The notes beneath the pieces are model-generated. The model saw nothing but the letters and a program-made list of their open reading frames with translations. It searched no databases and was not told the DNA's origin. DNA of 64,000 nt, from positions 310,001 through 374,000 of the forward strand of contig NZ_FOZS01000001.1 in assembly GCF_900116205.1 (NCBI RefSeq), read 5' to 3'. Position 1 is the first letter of the stretch. Each line of letters starts with the position of its first letter. This document shows positions 54,054 through 63,099 of this stretch, in pieces. A program made the translations under genes and the position numbers. Source of the stretch: Halostagnicola kamekurae. Lineage in GTDB: Archaea; Halobacteriota; Halobacteria; Halobacteriales; Natrialbaceae.

Positions 54054-54334
54054 ACACGCCCGTAGGGACCTGACCCACATAGTTCCCCTTCTAACCGGAT
54101 AATGCAGTCACCGCTTCATTTTACAGGATGATTTTGCCGGATTAGAGCGCGACGAACGATCGCGTACGGTTGAAACGGCCACATTCGGCGCTTTCAGCCC
54201 CTTACTTAAATCCAGTCGGACAGACGAGGGCTCGCCCGTCCACTGATGCGGATATATTTGCCACAACCTCGGCACCGACGAGAGCGGTGCCGGAACCGGT
54301 GGCCTCTCGAGGCTGCGTCGAGATGGTCTCCTCA
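54054..54334. promoter_or_regulatory. Divergent promoter region between the two rhodaneses
   Basis: About 280 bases. Candidate TATA elements for the right-hand gene are CTTACTTAAATC near 54202 and GATATATTT near 54249; the second would place a start near 54280 and favour the GTG at 54287 over the ATGs downstream. For the left gene the AT-rich stretch around 54110-54140 is a candidate. No inverted repeat stands out. Confidence 0.4.
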
Positions 54335-55129
54335 ATGGACGACGCCTACGTCGTTTCGCCGGAGTGGACCGAAGCACACCTTGAGGATCCGTCCGTTCGA
54401 CTCGTCGACGTGCGAGACGCCTGGGAGTTCGACGCCATCGGACACGTTCCGGGTGCCGTCAACGTTCCGTTCGACAGTTATCGCGACGAGGACAGCGACG
54501 AACCGGGAACGCTCCCCGGCGCGACGGCGTTCGCCGACCTCCTCGAGGCCGCCGGCATCGAACCCGACGACACCATCGTCGTTTACGACGACATGCACGG
54601 CGTGTTCGCCGCCCGGTTCGTGCTGACCGCGCGGGTCTACGGCCACGAGGACGTTCGGCTCTTAGACGGCGACTTCAGCGCGTGGAACCGCGAGCGAGAG
54701 ACGACGAGCGACGAGCGCGAATTCGAGCCCTCGAGCTACGACCCCGAGCCGCTTTCCGCCGAGGAGAGCCCGCTGATCGACCTCGAAGGAGTCGAGGCCG
54801 CGCTCGAGCGCGATGCGATCTTCGTCGACACCCGCGAGCGAGACGAGTACGAGGAGGCTCGCCTGCCCGGCGCGGTTCGCTTCGACTGGCGCGAGGTCGT
54901 CGACGACGAGACGCGCCGACTCAAGCCCGAGGCCGAACTCGAGGAGCTACTCGCCGAGCACGGCATCACGCCCGACCGGGAGATTATCCTCTACTGTAAC
55001 ACGGCGCGGCGGATCAGCCACACCTACGTCGTCCTCCGGGCGCTGGGCTACGAGAACATCGGGTTCTACGAGGGGAGCCTCACCGAGTGGATCGCCGCGG
55101 ACGGCGCGCTCGAGTCCGGCAGCGAGTAG
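54335..55129 (+). CDS. Thiosulfate sulfurtransferase (tandem rhodanese) 2
   Basis: A 264-residue tandem rhodanese. N domain VRLVDVRDAWEFDAIGHVPGAVNVPFD; the interdomain YDDMHGVFAARFVLTARVYGHEDVRLLDGDFSAW; C domain FVDTRERDEYEEARLPGAVRFDW with active loop LYCNTARRISHTYV containing the catalytic Cys. Starts at 54287 (GTG), 54323 (ATG) and 54335 (ATG, MDDAYVVSPEW) are all possible; I use the last. Divergent paralogue of 53190-54053, with different loop residues, suggesting different acceptors. Confidence 0.92.
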   Translation: MDDAYVVSPEWTEAHLEDPSVRLVDVRDAWEFDAIGHVPGAVNVPFDSYRDEDSDEPGTLPGATAFADLLEAAGIEPDDTIVVYDDMHGVFAARFVLTARVYGHEDVRLLDGDFSAWNRERETTSDEREFEPSSYDPEPLSAEESPLIDLEGVEAALERDAIFVDTRERDEYEEARLPGAVRFDWREVVDDETRRLKPEAELEELLAEHGITPDREIILYCNTARRISHTYVVLRALGYENIGFYEGSLTEWIAADGALESGSE

Positions 55130-55241
55130 CGCTTGTGAATGAGTAGCGTTTGCGGGCTACTCGAGGTACATGACTGGCGATGGGCCTGCGTGTGCAGGCC
55201 GAGGGCGTTTTTCTGGGAGACGCTTTGGGTTACTCGAACCA

Positions 55242-55442
55242 ATGTCTACGACTGATACCCGAGCGGAGACGCTCAAGAAAGCGAGCACCGTAACGACAGT
55301 GATCGACGCGATGGTCGAATTCGCGAAGGGACGTCGGGTCGGCGGCCTCGTACTGCTGGGCGCTGCCGCTCTCTCCTCGCGCGTTCCGGGAGTCGGAACG
55401 GCGGCTTCGATCTTGCTCCGTGCGTCTCGCCGATTCCGCTGA
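55242..55442 (+). CDS. Small one-span membrane protein
   Basis: A 66-residue protein: MSTTDTRAETLKKASTVTTV, then an amphipathic helix, a hydrophobic GGLVLLGAAALSSRVPGVGTAASILL segment and a basic RASRRFR end. The N-terminus is polar and the C-terminus arginine-rich, so the C-terminus should face the cytoplasm. No family I can name. Start ATG 55242; about 110 nt downstream of the rhodanese. Confidence 0.6.
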   Translation: MSTTDTRAETLKKASTVTTVIDAMVEFAKGRRVGGLVLLGAAALSSRVPGVGTAASILLRASRRFR

Positions 55443-55545
55443 GTGCTGAGACACGTATCACCGGCCGTCACCCGTCAGAACGGACGATGCGGTCGCTGTC
55501 GTTTTCTACCGATTCATCACAGCGAAACCGCGTGATCTGGAATCG

Positions 55546-57006
55546 CTATAGCCCGCTCACGTCCCGCCAGTCCGGCGTCGTCGAGTAGGGCCTCGAGGCA
55601 ACCTCGTCGAACGCCGCGAGCACGACCTCGTTCAACGCGGGGTGGACGTGGACCGTCTCGGCGATATCGGCCACCGTCCCGTCGCCGCGCTGGACGGCGA
55701 CGGCGACCTCGTGGATCAGCGTCGAGGCCTGCGGGCCGACGATGTGACAGCCCAGTATCGTCCCGTCTGAATCCGCGAGCACCTTGACGAATCCATCGTC
55801 GGACGCGAGGACCGTCCCCATCGGTGCGGTGCCGTAGGGGGCCGTCGCCGCCTCGTACTCCCGGTCGTCCTCGGCGAGTTCGGACGCCGTTTTCCCGAGG
55901 CTCGCGACCTGCGGCGACGTGAAAATCGCGTGGGGGACGCCCGTATAGTCGACCGCCCGCTGGTCGTCGTCCAGCACGTTCGCAGAGACGAGTTCCGCCT
56001 CGTAATCGGCGACGTGTTTGAACGGGAACTGCCCGACGACGTCGCCGAGCGCCCAGATCCCGTCGACGTCTGTCTCGAGCGTCTCGTCGACAGAGAGCGA
56101 GCCGTCGTCGGCCGCCTCGAGGCCCGTCTCCTCGAGGTCGAGCGTGTCCGTGTTCGGTCGCCGGCCGGCCGCGACGAGGAGGTCGTCGGCCTCGAGTTCT
56201 TCCGACGCGTCCTCTTCATCCCCGCTTTCCGCCGATTCGACGGTCACGGAGACGCCCCCGTTTCGACTCGAGACGGCCGTCGCCTCGAAGCCCGTATAGA
56301 GGTCGCAGTATTCCTCGAGCGAGTCCGTGACGACCGCGCTCACGTCGTCGTCTTCTCTCGGGACGAGCCGATCGCTTCGCCCGACGATCGAGACCTCGGC
56401 GCCGAGCGCCCCGAAGAAGTAGCCGAGTTCGGCTCCGATGTAGCCGCCGCCGACGATCACGAGGCGGTCGGGCCGTTCGTCGAGATACAGCGCGTCGTCG
56501 CTGGTCAGATACTCGAGGTTCTCGAGTCCGTCGATCGGCGGTGCCGTCGGTCTCGAGCCGACGGCGACGATCACGTCCTCGCCCCGGATTCGCCGTCCGT
56601 CGGCGTCGGCACCGCCGTCCTCGCGTTCGGGATCGACGAGTTCGACCGTCCGCTCGTCGACGAACCGTCCCGCCGCGTCGTAGAGCGTGACCCGCTCGTT
56701 CGCCTCGAGGCTCTCGCGCTGCCGGTCCGCCTTCTCGAAGACGGTTTCGTGGATCGCGTCGGTGATTTCGCCGTACGCGACTCCGTCGAGTTCGGCGTTG
56801 ATCCCGAACCGATCCGCGCGCTGGATCTCCGCGATGACGTCCGCGCGGTGGATGAGTCCCTTCGAGGGCACGCAGCCGCGAGTGATGCAGGCCCCGCCGA
56901 GCGGCCCGGGTTCGAGGACGGCCGCCTCGAGCCCCGTTTCGGCCCCTGCCGTCGCGACCTGCGAGCCCGACCCGCCCCCGAGGACGACGATGTCGTAGTC
57001 TTCCAT
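55546..57006 (-). CDS. Dihydrolipoamide-dehydrogenase-like flavin disulfide reductase
   Basis: A 486-residue pyridine-nucleotide-disulfide oxidoreductase. FAD motif DIVVLGGGSGSQVATAG at 4-20, redox disulfide GGACITRGCVPSK near 40-52, NAD motif LVIVGGGYIGAELGYFF, and the C-terminal His-Glu pair in HVHPALNEVVLAAF. Family members reoxidise dihydrolipoamide or other disulfides. No 2-oxoacid dehydrogenase genes are near, so the natural substrate is open. ATG 57006 gives MEDYDIVVLG. 71 nt after the HicB-like gene on the same strand. Confidence 0.9.
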   Translation of the reverse strand: MEDYDIVVLGGGSGSQVATAGAETGLEAAVLEPGPLGGACITRGCVPSKGLIHRADVIAEIQRADRFGINAELDGVAYGEITDAIHETVFEKADRQRESLEANERVTLYDAAGRFVDERTVELVDPEREDGGADADGRRIRGEDVIVAVGSRPTAPPIDGLENLEYLTSDDALYLDERPDRLVIVGGGYIGAELGYFFGALGAEVSIVGRSDRLVPREDDDVSAVVTDSLEEYCDLYTGFEATAVSSRNGGVSVTVESAESGDEEDASEELEADDLLVAAGRRPNTDTLDLEETGLEAADDGSLSVDETLETDVDGIWALGDVVGQFPFKHVADYEAELVSANVLDDDQRAVDYTGVPHAIFTSPQVASLGKTASELAEDDREYEAATAPYGTAPMGTVLASDDGFVKVLADSDGTILGCHIVGPQASTLIHEVAVAVQRGDGTVADIAETVHVHPALNEVVLAAFDEVASRPYSTTPDWRDVSGL

Positions 57007-57077
57007 ACGCGGCTCTCGACCACGGGGACGGCCAAATAACTGGCACCTGCTTACTGTCTCGAGGCGTATTTCTGGGC

Positions 57078-57287
57078 TTAGAGCCAACTGTCGCCGTCGT
57101 CGTCCTGTGAGCCCTCGTGGTAGGTCTCGAGCGTCGCTGCGAGGTTCTCGAGGGCGGCTTCTTCGGTCTGTCCCTGGCTCGAGACCCCGGTTTCCGTGTC
57201 CTCCGCGATGTAGAGTTCGTTCTCGACGGTCACGGTGATCGAGTCGTCGTCCGCGAGGTCGCTCGCGTCTCGTGCGTCGTTGGTCAT
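57078..57287 (-). CDS. HicB-like antitoxin-family protein without HicA
   Basis: A 69-residue protein: an acidic lead, then ITVTVENELYIAEDTETGVSSQGQTEEAALENLAATLETYHE, the beta-beta-alpha partial RNase-H-like HicB fold. HicB normally neutralises the adjacent toxin HicA; no HicA-like small basic ORF is found next to it on either side. No DNA-binding domain is attached. Such orphan HicB proteins are common in haloarchaea. ATG 57287. Confidence 0.75.
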   Translation of the reverse strand: MTNDARDASDLADDDSITVTVENELYIAEDTETGVSSQGQTEEAALENLAATLETYHEGSQDDDGDSWL

Positions 57288-57454
57288 ACGCGATGCTATC
57301 GGCGGTGGCGTCAAATATCTGCTGACAGCGGGTTCGTACTCGAGTGGTGATTCCTCAACCTTCACAAACAGTTGACTTCGATGGTGGGTGATATACGACA
57401 GTTCGCATGGTATTCCTTTCTCTTCAGACTGAATTATCCGTTCGCTTCACGTGC

Positions 57455-57640
57455 CTATCCCTCAGACGTGACGAAGAGGACGACGAGTGCCAGTCCAAAA
57501 GATGTCGCCGACAGCGGTTTCCAGTTCCCTGTCTTTCCTACGTGATAGGTGGCTGCACAAACTGCTAAAATTCCTACCAGAGACATAGCTATTTCCACTT
57601 TCTCGTCAACGACGAGTTTCGGTACTGAACCCCCAGTCAT
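57455..57640 (-). CDS. Small two-helix membrane protein in AT-rich DNA
   Basis: A 61-residue protein with two hydrophobic helices (EIAMSLVGILAVCAATYHVG and LSATSFGLALVVLFVTS). Base composition is much lower in G+C than the surroundings, as is the flank to 57720, suggesting foreign origin. No family recognised. ATG 57640; AT-rich TATA-like sequence lies just upstream on the reverse strand. Confidence 0.5.
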   Translation of the reverse strand: MTGGSVPKLVVDEKVEIAMSLVGILAVCAATYHVGKTGNWKPLSATSFGLALVVLFVTSEG

Positions 57641-58249
57641 GAGAGGACATATTAGAATATTTGATTTTAATCGTTATGATTTCTCAGCTGCTTGCGACAA
57701 GTTCTTCACCTGTACTTATCGTTCGTCGAGTAGTCGTGGAGTAGCAATGTGGACTGTTCTATGATATCTCTGTTGCTGTGTTGTTCCCAACTATCGTCAC
57801 ATTCAGTTTCTCTCTCGAGTCCGATGACAACGAGTACACCACTCGCACCGACGACACTGACTTCCACACCGTTCACGGGTCACTTCGTTCCCCGTTCACA
57901 ACTCAAGATTCTCACATCGTGCAAATCTCGCTCTCCCCAACCGATTCACTCACTCACAGGCTCACGACTTCGTCGCTCGCTGTTCTGCGACGCGTTGCGT
58001 CGCGCTCCGCTCGCTCATCCCCTGGAAGAGGCTTCACGACTTCCAAGCCATTCGGTCACTGCGTGACCGAAGACCTCGAACATCGTTGGATCGACCCTCG
58101 CGTTGCTCGGTGCGATCCAGCGTGCGCCACCGCCGGTGGATCGCCGGCTAGTTGATTCGGTGGAAGCTAATCCGGTGGAAAGCTGATTCGATGGAACACT
58201 GACCACCACAGAAAAAGGCTTTAACGCCGCCGTCTCGTACACCGAGCAA
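57641..58249. other. Long intergenic region with a diverged dispersed repeat
   Basis: About 600 bases. The left 100 are AT-rich. From about 57806 to 58140 there are GC-rich palindromic words (GCGACGCGTTGCGTCGC at about 57987) and the same ordered words as at 43508-43670. The right end holds the srp54 promoter. I see no gene; open frames here have no recognisable domain. Confidence 0.45.
58219..58225 (+). promoter_or_regulatory. TATA box of srp54
   Basis: CTTTAAC ends 25 nt upstream of the srp54 ATG at 58250, standard leaderless spacing. Confidence 0.65.
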
Positions 58250-59644
58250 ATGGTACTCGACGATCTCGGGAGTTCCCTTCGGGGCACCCTCGATAAACTC
58301 CGCGGGAAGTCACGGATCAGCGAAGAGGACGTCGAGGAGATCGTCAAGGAGATCCAGCGATCGCTGCTCTCCGCCGACGTCGACGTCTCGCTCGTCATGG
58401 AGCTGTCGGACAACATCGAGCGGCGGGCGCTCGAGGAAGAGCCACCCGCCGGGACGCCGGCGCGCGATTTCGTCCTCCGCATCGTCTACGAAGAACTGGT
58501 CGATCTCATCGGCGAGTCGACCGACCTCCCGCTCGAGGAGCAGACGATCCTGCTCGCGGGGCTGCAGGGGTCGGGGAAGACGACCTCCGCGGCGAAGATG
58601 GCGTGGTGGTTCTCGACGAAGGGGCTCCGTCCCGCTGTCATCCAGACGGACACCTTCCGGCCCGGCGCGTACGAACAGGCCGAGCAGATGAGCGAGCGCG
58701 CGGAGGTCGAGTTCTACGGCGACCCCGACGGCGAGGACCCCGTCCAGATCGCCAGAGACGGGCTCGAGGCGACCAGCGACGCGGACGTCCACATCGTGGA
58801 CACGGCGGGTCGCCACGCGCTCGAGGACGACCTGATCGACGAGATCGAGCAGATCGAGGGCGTCGTCGAGCCGGATCGATCCCTGCTCGTGCTGGACGCG
58901 GCGATCGGTCAGGGCGCGAAAGACCAGGCCCAGCAGTTCGACGAGTCGATCGGCATCGACGGCGTCGTCATCACGAAACTCGACGGGACGGCGAAAGGTG
59001 GCGGGGCGCTGACGGCGGTCGACCAGACCGATTCCTCGATCGCGTTCCTCGGTACCGGCGAGGAGGTACAGGACGTCGAACGGTTCGAACCCGACGGCTT
59101 CATCTCGCGGCTGCTCGGGATGGGCGATCTCGGCCAGCTCGCCGAACGCGTCGAGCGCGCGATGTCCCAGACCGAGGACGAAGAGGAAGACTGGGATCCC
59201 GAGGACATGCTGCAGGGCTCGTTCACCCTGAACGACATGCAAAAGCAGATGCAGGCGATGAACAACATGGGACCGCTGGATCAGGTCATGGACATGATCC
59301 CCGGCTTCGGCGGCGGGATCAAAGACCAGCTGCCCGACGACGCGATGGACGTCACCCAAGAGCGCATGCGGACCTTCGAGGTCATCATGGACTCGATGAC
59401 CGACGCCGAAAAGGAGTATCCGAAGGCCATCGGCGCGAGTCAGGTCCAGCGGATCGCCCGCGGCTCGGGGACGGACGAAGAGCAGGTTCGAGAGCTGCTC
59501 GAGCAGTTCAAGATGATGGAGCGGACGATCAAGCAGTTCCAGGGCATGGGATCGGAAAAGGAGATGCAGCGGATGATGCAACAGATGCAACAGGGCGGTG
59601 GCGGCGGAGGCGGCGGCATGGGCGGTATGGGCCCGTTCGGATAA
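58250..59644 (+). CDS. srp54: Signal recognition particle protein SRP54
   Basis: A 464-residue GTPase that binds signal sequences and 7S RNA. N domain 1-95; Walker A GLQGSGKT at 104-111, [40 protein letters not shown]; the methionine-rich M domain runs from about 295 ([24 protein letters not shown]) and ends in a Gly-rich tail ([16 protein letters not shown]). Its receptor ftsY lies upstream at 40886. The SRP RNA is not in this window. Confidence 0.97.
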   Translation: MVLDDLGSSLRGTLDKLRGKSRISEEDVEEIVKEIQRSLLSADVDVSLVMELSDNIERRALEEEPPAGTPARDFVLRIVYEELVDLIGESTDLPLEEQTILLAGLQGSGKTTSAAKMAWWFSTKGLRPAVIQTDTFRPGAYEQAEQMSERAEVEFYGDPDGEDPVQIARDGLEATSDADVHIVDTAGRHALEDDLIDEIEQIEGVVEPDRSLLVLDAAIGQGAKDQAQQFDESIGIDGVVITKLDGTAKGGGALTAVDQTDSSIAFLGTGEEVQDVERFEPDGFISRLLGMGDLGQLAERVERAMSQTEDEEEDWDPEDMLQGSFTLNDMQKQMQAMNNMGPLDQVMDMIPGFGGGIKDQLPDDAMDVTQERMRTFEVIMDSMTDAEKEYPKAIGASQVQRIARGSGTDEEQVRELLEQFKMMERTIKQFQGMGSEKEMQRMMQQMQQGGGGGGGGMGGMGPFG

Positions 59645-59752
59645 CCGCGAGCTGACCCGAGTATCGAGCGAACCGAGAACGGAGCGCTCGAGTTGTTCGC
59701 TCGTAATCACGTCGGCCATCAGTTTCATACCACCGTAGACGCGTGGGCCAGT

Positions 59753-60703
59753 ATGAATCGACGTCAGTATCTCTCGACCGCGGGCGGTCTCGCCGTCGTC
59801 TCTTCTCTCGCCGGCTGTCTCGGCGATGTCCTCGGCTCCGAGGATGGCGAACAGCTTCCGGATGACCACCGCGACGAAGCGCGCGCTATCAACCGCGCGG
59901 TCGGCAAGTTGAACAAGGCCGCAATCTCGATCGAAGGCGCCGAAAGCGGCCTCGAGAACCCGACCGAAGCCGACTTCTCGGCCGACGAACCCCGATCGTT
60001 TATCGATGCGGCTCGAAGCGAACTCGAGTCGGTCGAGGACTCGGCCATCGCCGCGGAACTGGCCAGCTACGCCGACGTCCTCGAGGCGATGATCGCCGTC
60101 CTCGAGACCCTCACGGACGACTCGCTCGCGGCGGACGTCGAGGCAATTTCCGGTGAAATGGCGGGCGGCGACACGTCGACTGTCGAGGACACCCTCGAGA
60201 CCCATCGCGAGTCGATCGACGGGGCTCGCGAGAATTACGACGGCGCGGTTGCGACCCTCGAGAACCTCGACCGAGACCGACTCGAGGAACACTCGGTCGT
60301 CGATCTCGACCGCGTCGAGTCGGGAATCGAAACGATCGGTAACGTGCTCGGCTCCGTCGAGTCGATACTGTCGGGCTACGACTCGATGCTCGCCGGCCAC
60401 GAATCGCTCGGGGAGGGCGAGGAACGCTTCGACGGGGGCGAGTACGAACGCGCGGCGACGGCCTTCGAGAGCGCGGCAGATTCGTTCGGCGACGCGACGG
60501 AGACGTTCGCCGGCGAGGCGTCGGACGCGCCGTCCGGCCTCGCGGAGTACGCCGAGACCGCCCACTGTCAGAGCGGTCACCTCGAGACCGCCGCGACGGA
60601 GTTCGCCGAGGGCGCGACCGCTGCCGATAACGCCAATATCGCTGACGCACAACAATCCCAAAGCGACGGCGAAGACGCCCTCGAGGCCGCCGAGAACTGC
60701 TAA
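59753..60703 (+). CDS. Acidic helical lipoprotein, unknown function
   Basis: A 316-residue protein. N-terminus MNRRQYLSTAGGLAVVSSLAGC has a twin-arginine-like start and lipobox SLAGC, so it should be exported and lipid-anchored. The mature part is acidic and almost all helical (repeated ES, LE and AD heptads; ENLDRDRLEEHSVVDLDRVESGIETIGNVLGSVE). No enzymatic motif. Conserved Cys only near the C-terminus (AHCQSG and ENC). Function unknown. Confidence 0.75.
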   Translation: MNRRQYLSTAGGLAVVSSLAGCLGDVLGSEDGEQLPDDHRDEARAINRAVGKLNKAAISIEGAESGLENPTEADFSADEPRSFIDAARSELESVEDSAIAAELASYADVLEAMIAVLETLTDDSLAADVEAISGEMAGGDTSTVEDTLETHRESIDGARENYDGAVATLENLDRDRLEEHSVVDLDRVESGIETIGNVLGSVESILSGYDSMLAGHESLGEGEERFDGGEYERAATAFESAADSFGDATETFAGEASDAPSGLAEYAETAHCQSGHLETAATEFAEGATAADNANIADAQQSQSDGEDALEAAENC

Positions 60704-60733
60704 CGCCGCTGAATTAACAGAAGACTGCGACGA

Positions 60734-61159
60734 TCAGCCGTCGACCGGCCGCCCGTCTTCGGTCGGCGGCGCGACGTGATCGACGTACTCCTCGAGCGTC
60801 GGTTCGTCGACGCGCACGCGGACCGCGATTTCGCCGAGTTCGTCGGGTTCGCCGACGGAGAAGTTCACCCTGTTTTCGAACGCTGCCTGCTTTTTCAGCG
60901 CGAAGCTGAAGGTCTGTCCCTCCCGATTCGAGAAGAACTCGCCGCGGGCGGTGTCGAGGATCTCTTGTCGGTGCAGGAGCTCCGAAAACTGCTCCATCGA
61001 GTGCGCTTCGCCCCTGATCTCGCCGAGGCTCTCCTCTAGGTCGGCGTTCGGGAAGACGTTCCGCACGGCGTCGGCGACTCGAGCGGTGACCTCGGTGTCG
61101 TAGACCGGTGCTGTGATCTCGATGTCGATGCGATAGATTTCGGTTTGCGTTGCGCTCAT
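60734..61159 (-). CDS. UPF0201-family RNA-binding-like protein
   Basis: A 141-residue protein: IDIEITAPVYDTEVTARVADAVRNVFPNADLEE, then HSMEQFSELLHRQEILDTARGEFFSN and TFSFALKKQAAFENRVNFS. It matches the archaeal UPF0201 family, with an RNA-binding-like alpha/beta fold. It overlaps the UPF0200 gene by 4 nt (ATGA), a conserved pairing in archaea as I recall, suggesting joint function. Confidence 0.85.
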   Translation of the reverse strand: MSATQTEIYRIDIEITAPVYDTEVTARVADAVRNVFPNADLEESLGEIRGEAHSMEQFSELLHRQEILDTARGEFFSNREGQTFSFALKKQAAFENRVNFSVGEPDELGEIAVRVRVDEPTLEEYVDHVAPPTEDGRPVDG

Positions 61160-61722
61160 GAATTGTGCACCCGTCGTTCGCCGTCTCGGATGATGGTTCG
61201 GATTCGATCGTGAAACGCCTCGAGCGAGTCGGTGTTTTCGACGACCACGTCCGCTCGCTCCATCGCGTCGTCCATGCCGAAACCGCGCTCGCGCTCGTCG
61301 CGCGCCGCGAGCCCTTCGCCGCCGTCGTCCTCGTCTGCGTCGCGACCGCGCGCGTCGATTCGCTCCGCGCGGAGGTCGAAGGGAGCTTCGATACTGACCA
61401 GCGTGAACTCAGCGCCGAACCGCTCTTCGAACGCGTCGACCTCGACGCCCGACCGGATGCCATCGACGAGGACGGCCTCGTGGTCCTCGAGGCGGTCCTC
61501 GATCATCGGCAGCGACCGCTGGGCGATCGCCGCCGGGCCGTTCTCCTCGCGAAGCGCTTGCGCGACGGTGCCGTGATCTTTCGCGGGATCGAGTCCGCGG
61601 TCGGCGGTCTCCTGACGGACGACGTCGCCCATCGTCACGACAGGAATTCCCTCCTCGCGTGCGACGGTGGCTGCCTCGCCCTTGCCGCTGCCGGGCAATC
61701 CCACCGTTCCGATGACGTGCAT
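61156..61722 (-). CDS. UPF0200-family P-loop kinase-like protein
   Basis: A 188-residue nucleoside-kinase-like protein with P-loop GLPGSGKGEAA at 8-18, then PVVTMGDVVRQETADRGLDP and VLVDGIRSGVEVDAFEERFG. The fold is related to dephospho-CoA and adenylate kinases; the substrate is unknown. First of the UPF0200-UPF0201 pair. ATG 61722 gives MHVIGTVGLPGSG. Confidence 0.87.
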   Translation of the reverse strand: MHVIGTVGLPGSGKGEAATVAREEGIPVVTMGDVVRQETADRGLDPAKDHGTVAQALREENGPAAIAQRSLPMIEDRLEDHEAVLVDGIRSGVEVDAFEERFGAEFTLVSIEAPFDLRAERIDARGRDADEDDGGEGLAARDERERGFGMDDAMERADVVVENTDSLEAFHDRIRTIIRDGERRVHNS

Positions 61723-61953
61723 CGGGGAGAGATACAGGCGAAGGCCGCATAAGGGCTGTGTCTCGTCGGCCGGACTACAGTGACTCGGTGGGGACCGTCT
61801 CGAGCGGTTCCTCCGTCAGTCTCGATCACCCGTGACTCGAGGATTCCTGACAGCGACCGAGCCACCGCCTCCGGTCGTCGCGTCGCGCTATCGGGTCCGC
61901 GGCTGAGGGAAATCCCAACTGCTTATGGCCTTTGGGGGGTGAACCGTACTCGA

Positions 61954-62028
61954 GGGCACATAGCTCAGTCTGGATAGAGCGTCGGACTTCTAATCCGACG
62001 GTCGTGGGTTCGAATCCCATTGTGCCCG
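61954..62028 (+). tRNA. tRNA-Arg (TCT)
   Basis: A 75-nt cloverleaf: acceptor GGGCACA/TGTGCCC, D arm GCTCAGTCTGGATAGAGC, anticodon stem TCGGA/TCCGA with loop CTTCTAA (anticodon TCT, reading AGA), T arm GTGGG-TTCGAAT-CCCAT, discriminator G. No intron and no encoded CCA. Followed by a fold-back element copying its T arm. Confidence 0.95.
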
Positions 62029-62514
62029 TGAGAAGACGCCGAGCACCGGCGAAGCGCGTCGAACGGACCACGATGGGTTCGAATCAGAGAGCACCTCGCT
62101 GCGACCGTGGTTCGAATCCCATCGTATCTTCTATAAAACAATAGCTCAGGCGTTCTCCCTGTTCGTCAGCCTCGAATTGGTTGGCATAGACGTCCGGGAG
62201 GGTTCGTTTCGGTTTCATTCAGAAATTCGGATTTCTCGAGCTACGTACAATCCCCTTCGTCTGCTAGCGTTTTCTATCGCTCACCACAGCGTTCCGAATC
62301 GAACGATTCTGTCCCTGTTACGGAAGAACGACCTCGAGACTCCCCCGACGGTGAGCACGCGCGAGAGTTTTTAATAGAAAACGAAGAAGGCTTCCACAGA
62401 ACTGGTCGAACCGGGCGGATCGCGAGCCAGCGCCGACAGTGGATCTCGAGCGCCTTCGCGATCGACAATCGCATCTACTCTCGCAATACCGTCCGTTCAC
62501 AGGCTGTTCCACCA
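62029..62514. other. Intergenic region between tRNA-Arg and the pilin gene
   Basis: About 490 bases. It holds the fold-back element at 62071-62124 and a TATA-like TTTTTAATA near 62368 that may drive the pilin gene with a roughly 115-nt leader. No protein gene is supported. Confidence 0.45.
62071..62124 (+). repeat. tRNA-Arg T-arm fold-back element
   Basis: Left arm CGATGGGTTCGAA (62071-62083) and right arm TTCGAATCCCATCG (62111-62124) are inverted copies with one extra T, and both copy the tRNA-Arg T arm. The internal AGAGAG and CGACCGTGGTTC words match the tRNA-Asp type A elements. Confidence 0.7.
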
Positions 62515-62991
62515 ATGGATCTGAACGCACTTACACTCGAGCGAGCGGAATCGGCGGACGAACGCGCGGTGAGCCCCGTCATCGGCATCGTCCTCATGGT
62601 CGGGATCACCGTGATTATGGCCGCGATTATCGGCGGACTCGTCATGGGACTGGTCCCCGACCAGCCGTCACAGCCGACGGTCACCCTCGAGTTTCAAGAA
62701 CACAACGAGACGGTGACGATCGCCCACGCCGGCGGTGACGACTTCGACGCCGCGGGGGTAACGATCACCGGGAACGGGATGACCGGTGAGATTTCCGCAA
62801 CGACGGGCGACGACAGCGGCGGCGTCGAGAGCAACTCGTGGGATAACTCGACCTCGACCGGCGATTCGATCACGCTCGCTGAAGACTCAGACGGGGGGCT
62901 CGATTCGGACGGCGGCGAAATACAGGTCGTCTGGAACGCGAACGACCGGAGCACCATTCTGGACCGATTCGAGTACGGTGGGGCGGACTGA
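62515..62991 (+). CDS. Archaeal type IV pilin
   Basis: A 158-residue pilin. The N-terminus ERAVSPVIGIVLMVGITVIMAAIIG is the class III signal and hydrophobic spine of archaeal pilins (DUF1628), with prepilin peptidase cutting before the spine. The rest is a beta-rich acidic extracellular domain (VTLEFQEHNETVTIAHAGGDDFDAAGVTITG). It would be assembled into adhesion pili; no pilus-motor genes are near. ATG 62515 gives MDLNALTLERAESADERAV. Confidence 0.87.
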   Translation: MDLNALTLERAESADERAVSPVIGIVLMVGITVIMAAIIGGLVMGLVPDQPSQPTVTLEFQEHNETVTIAHAGGDDFDAAGVTITGNGMTGEISATTGDDSGGVESNSWDNSTSTGDSITLAEDSDGGLDSDGGEIQVVWNANDRSTILDRFEYGGAD

Positions 62992-63099
62992 GCTAGGCGG
63001 ATCTCGACCGGGTCCCGCCACGGACAGCTGCGGCTCGGTCGCTCGAGGTGATGTTCCCCGCTCGATTTTATTAGTGTACTCGTGGTCCGTCTCGATGCA

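Noticed and set aside
55546-57006. Mercuric reductase
   Set aside because: It lacks the C-terminal vicinal cysteine pair and any mer genes nearby.
57778-58155. 125-codon ORF left of srp54
   Set aside because: It covers the dispersed repeat and palindromic words; its translation is Ser/Arg/Thr-rich without motifs.
58310-60661. 783-codon reverse frame across srp54 and the lipoprotein
   Set aside because: Antisense artefact of high GC; both forward genes have clear motifs and a TATA box.
62177-62374. 65-codon ORF between tRNA-Arg and the pilin gene
   Set aside because: No domain, biased composition or promoter; looks like random open frame.
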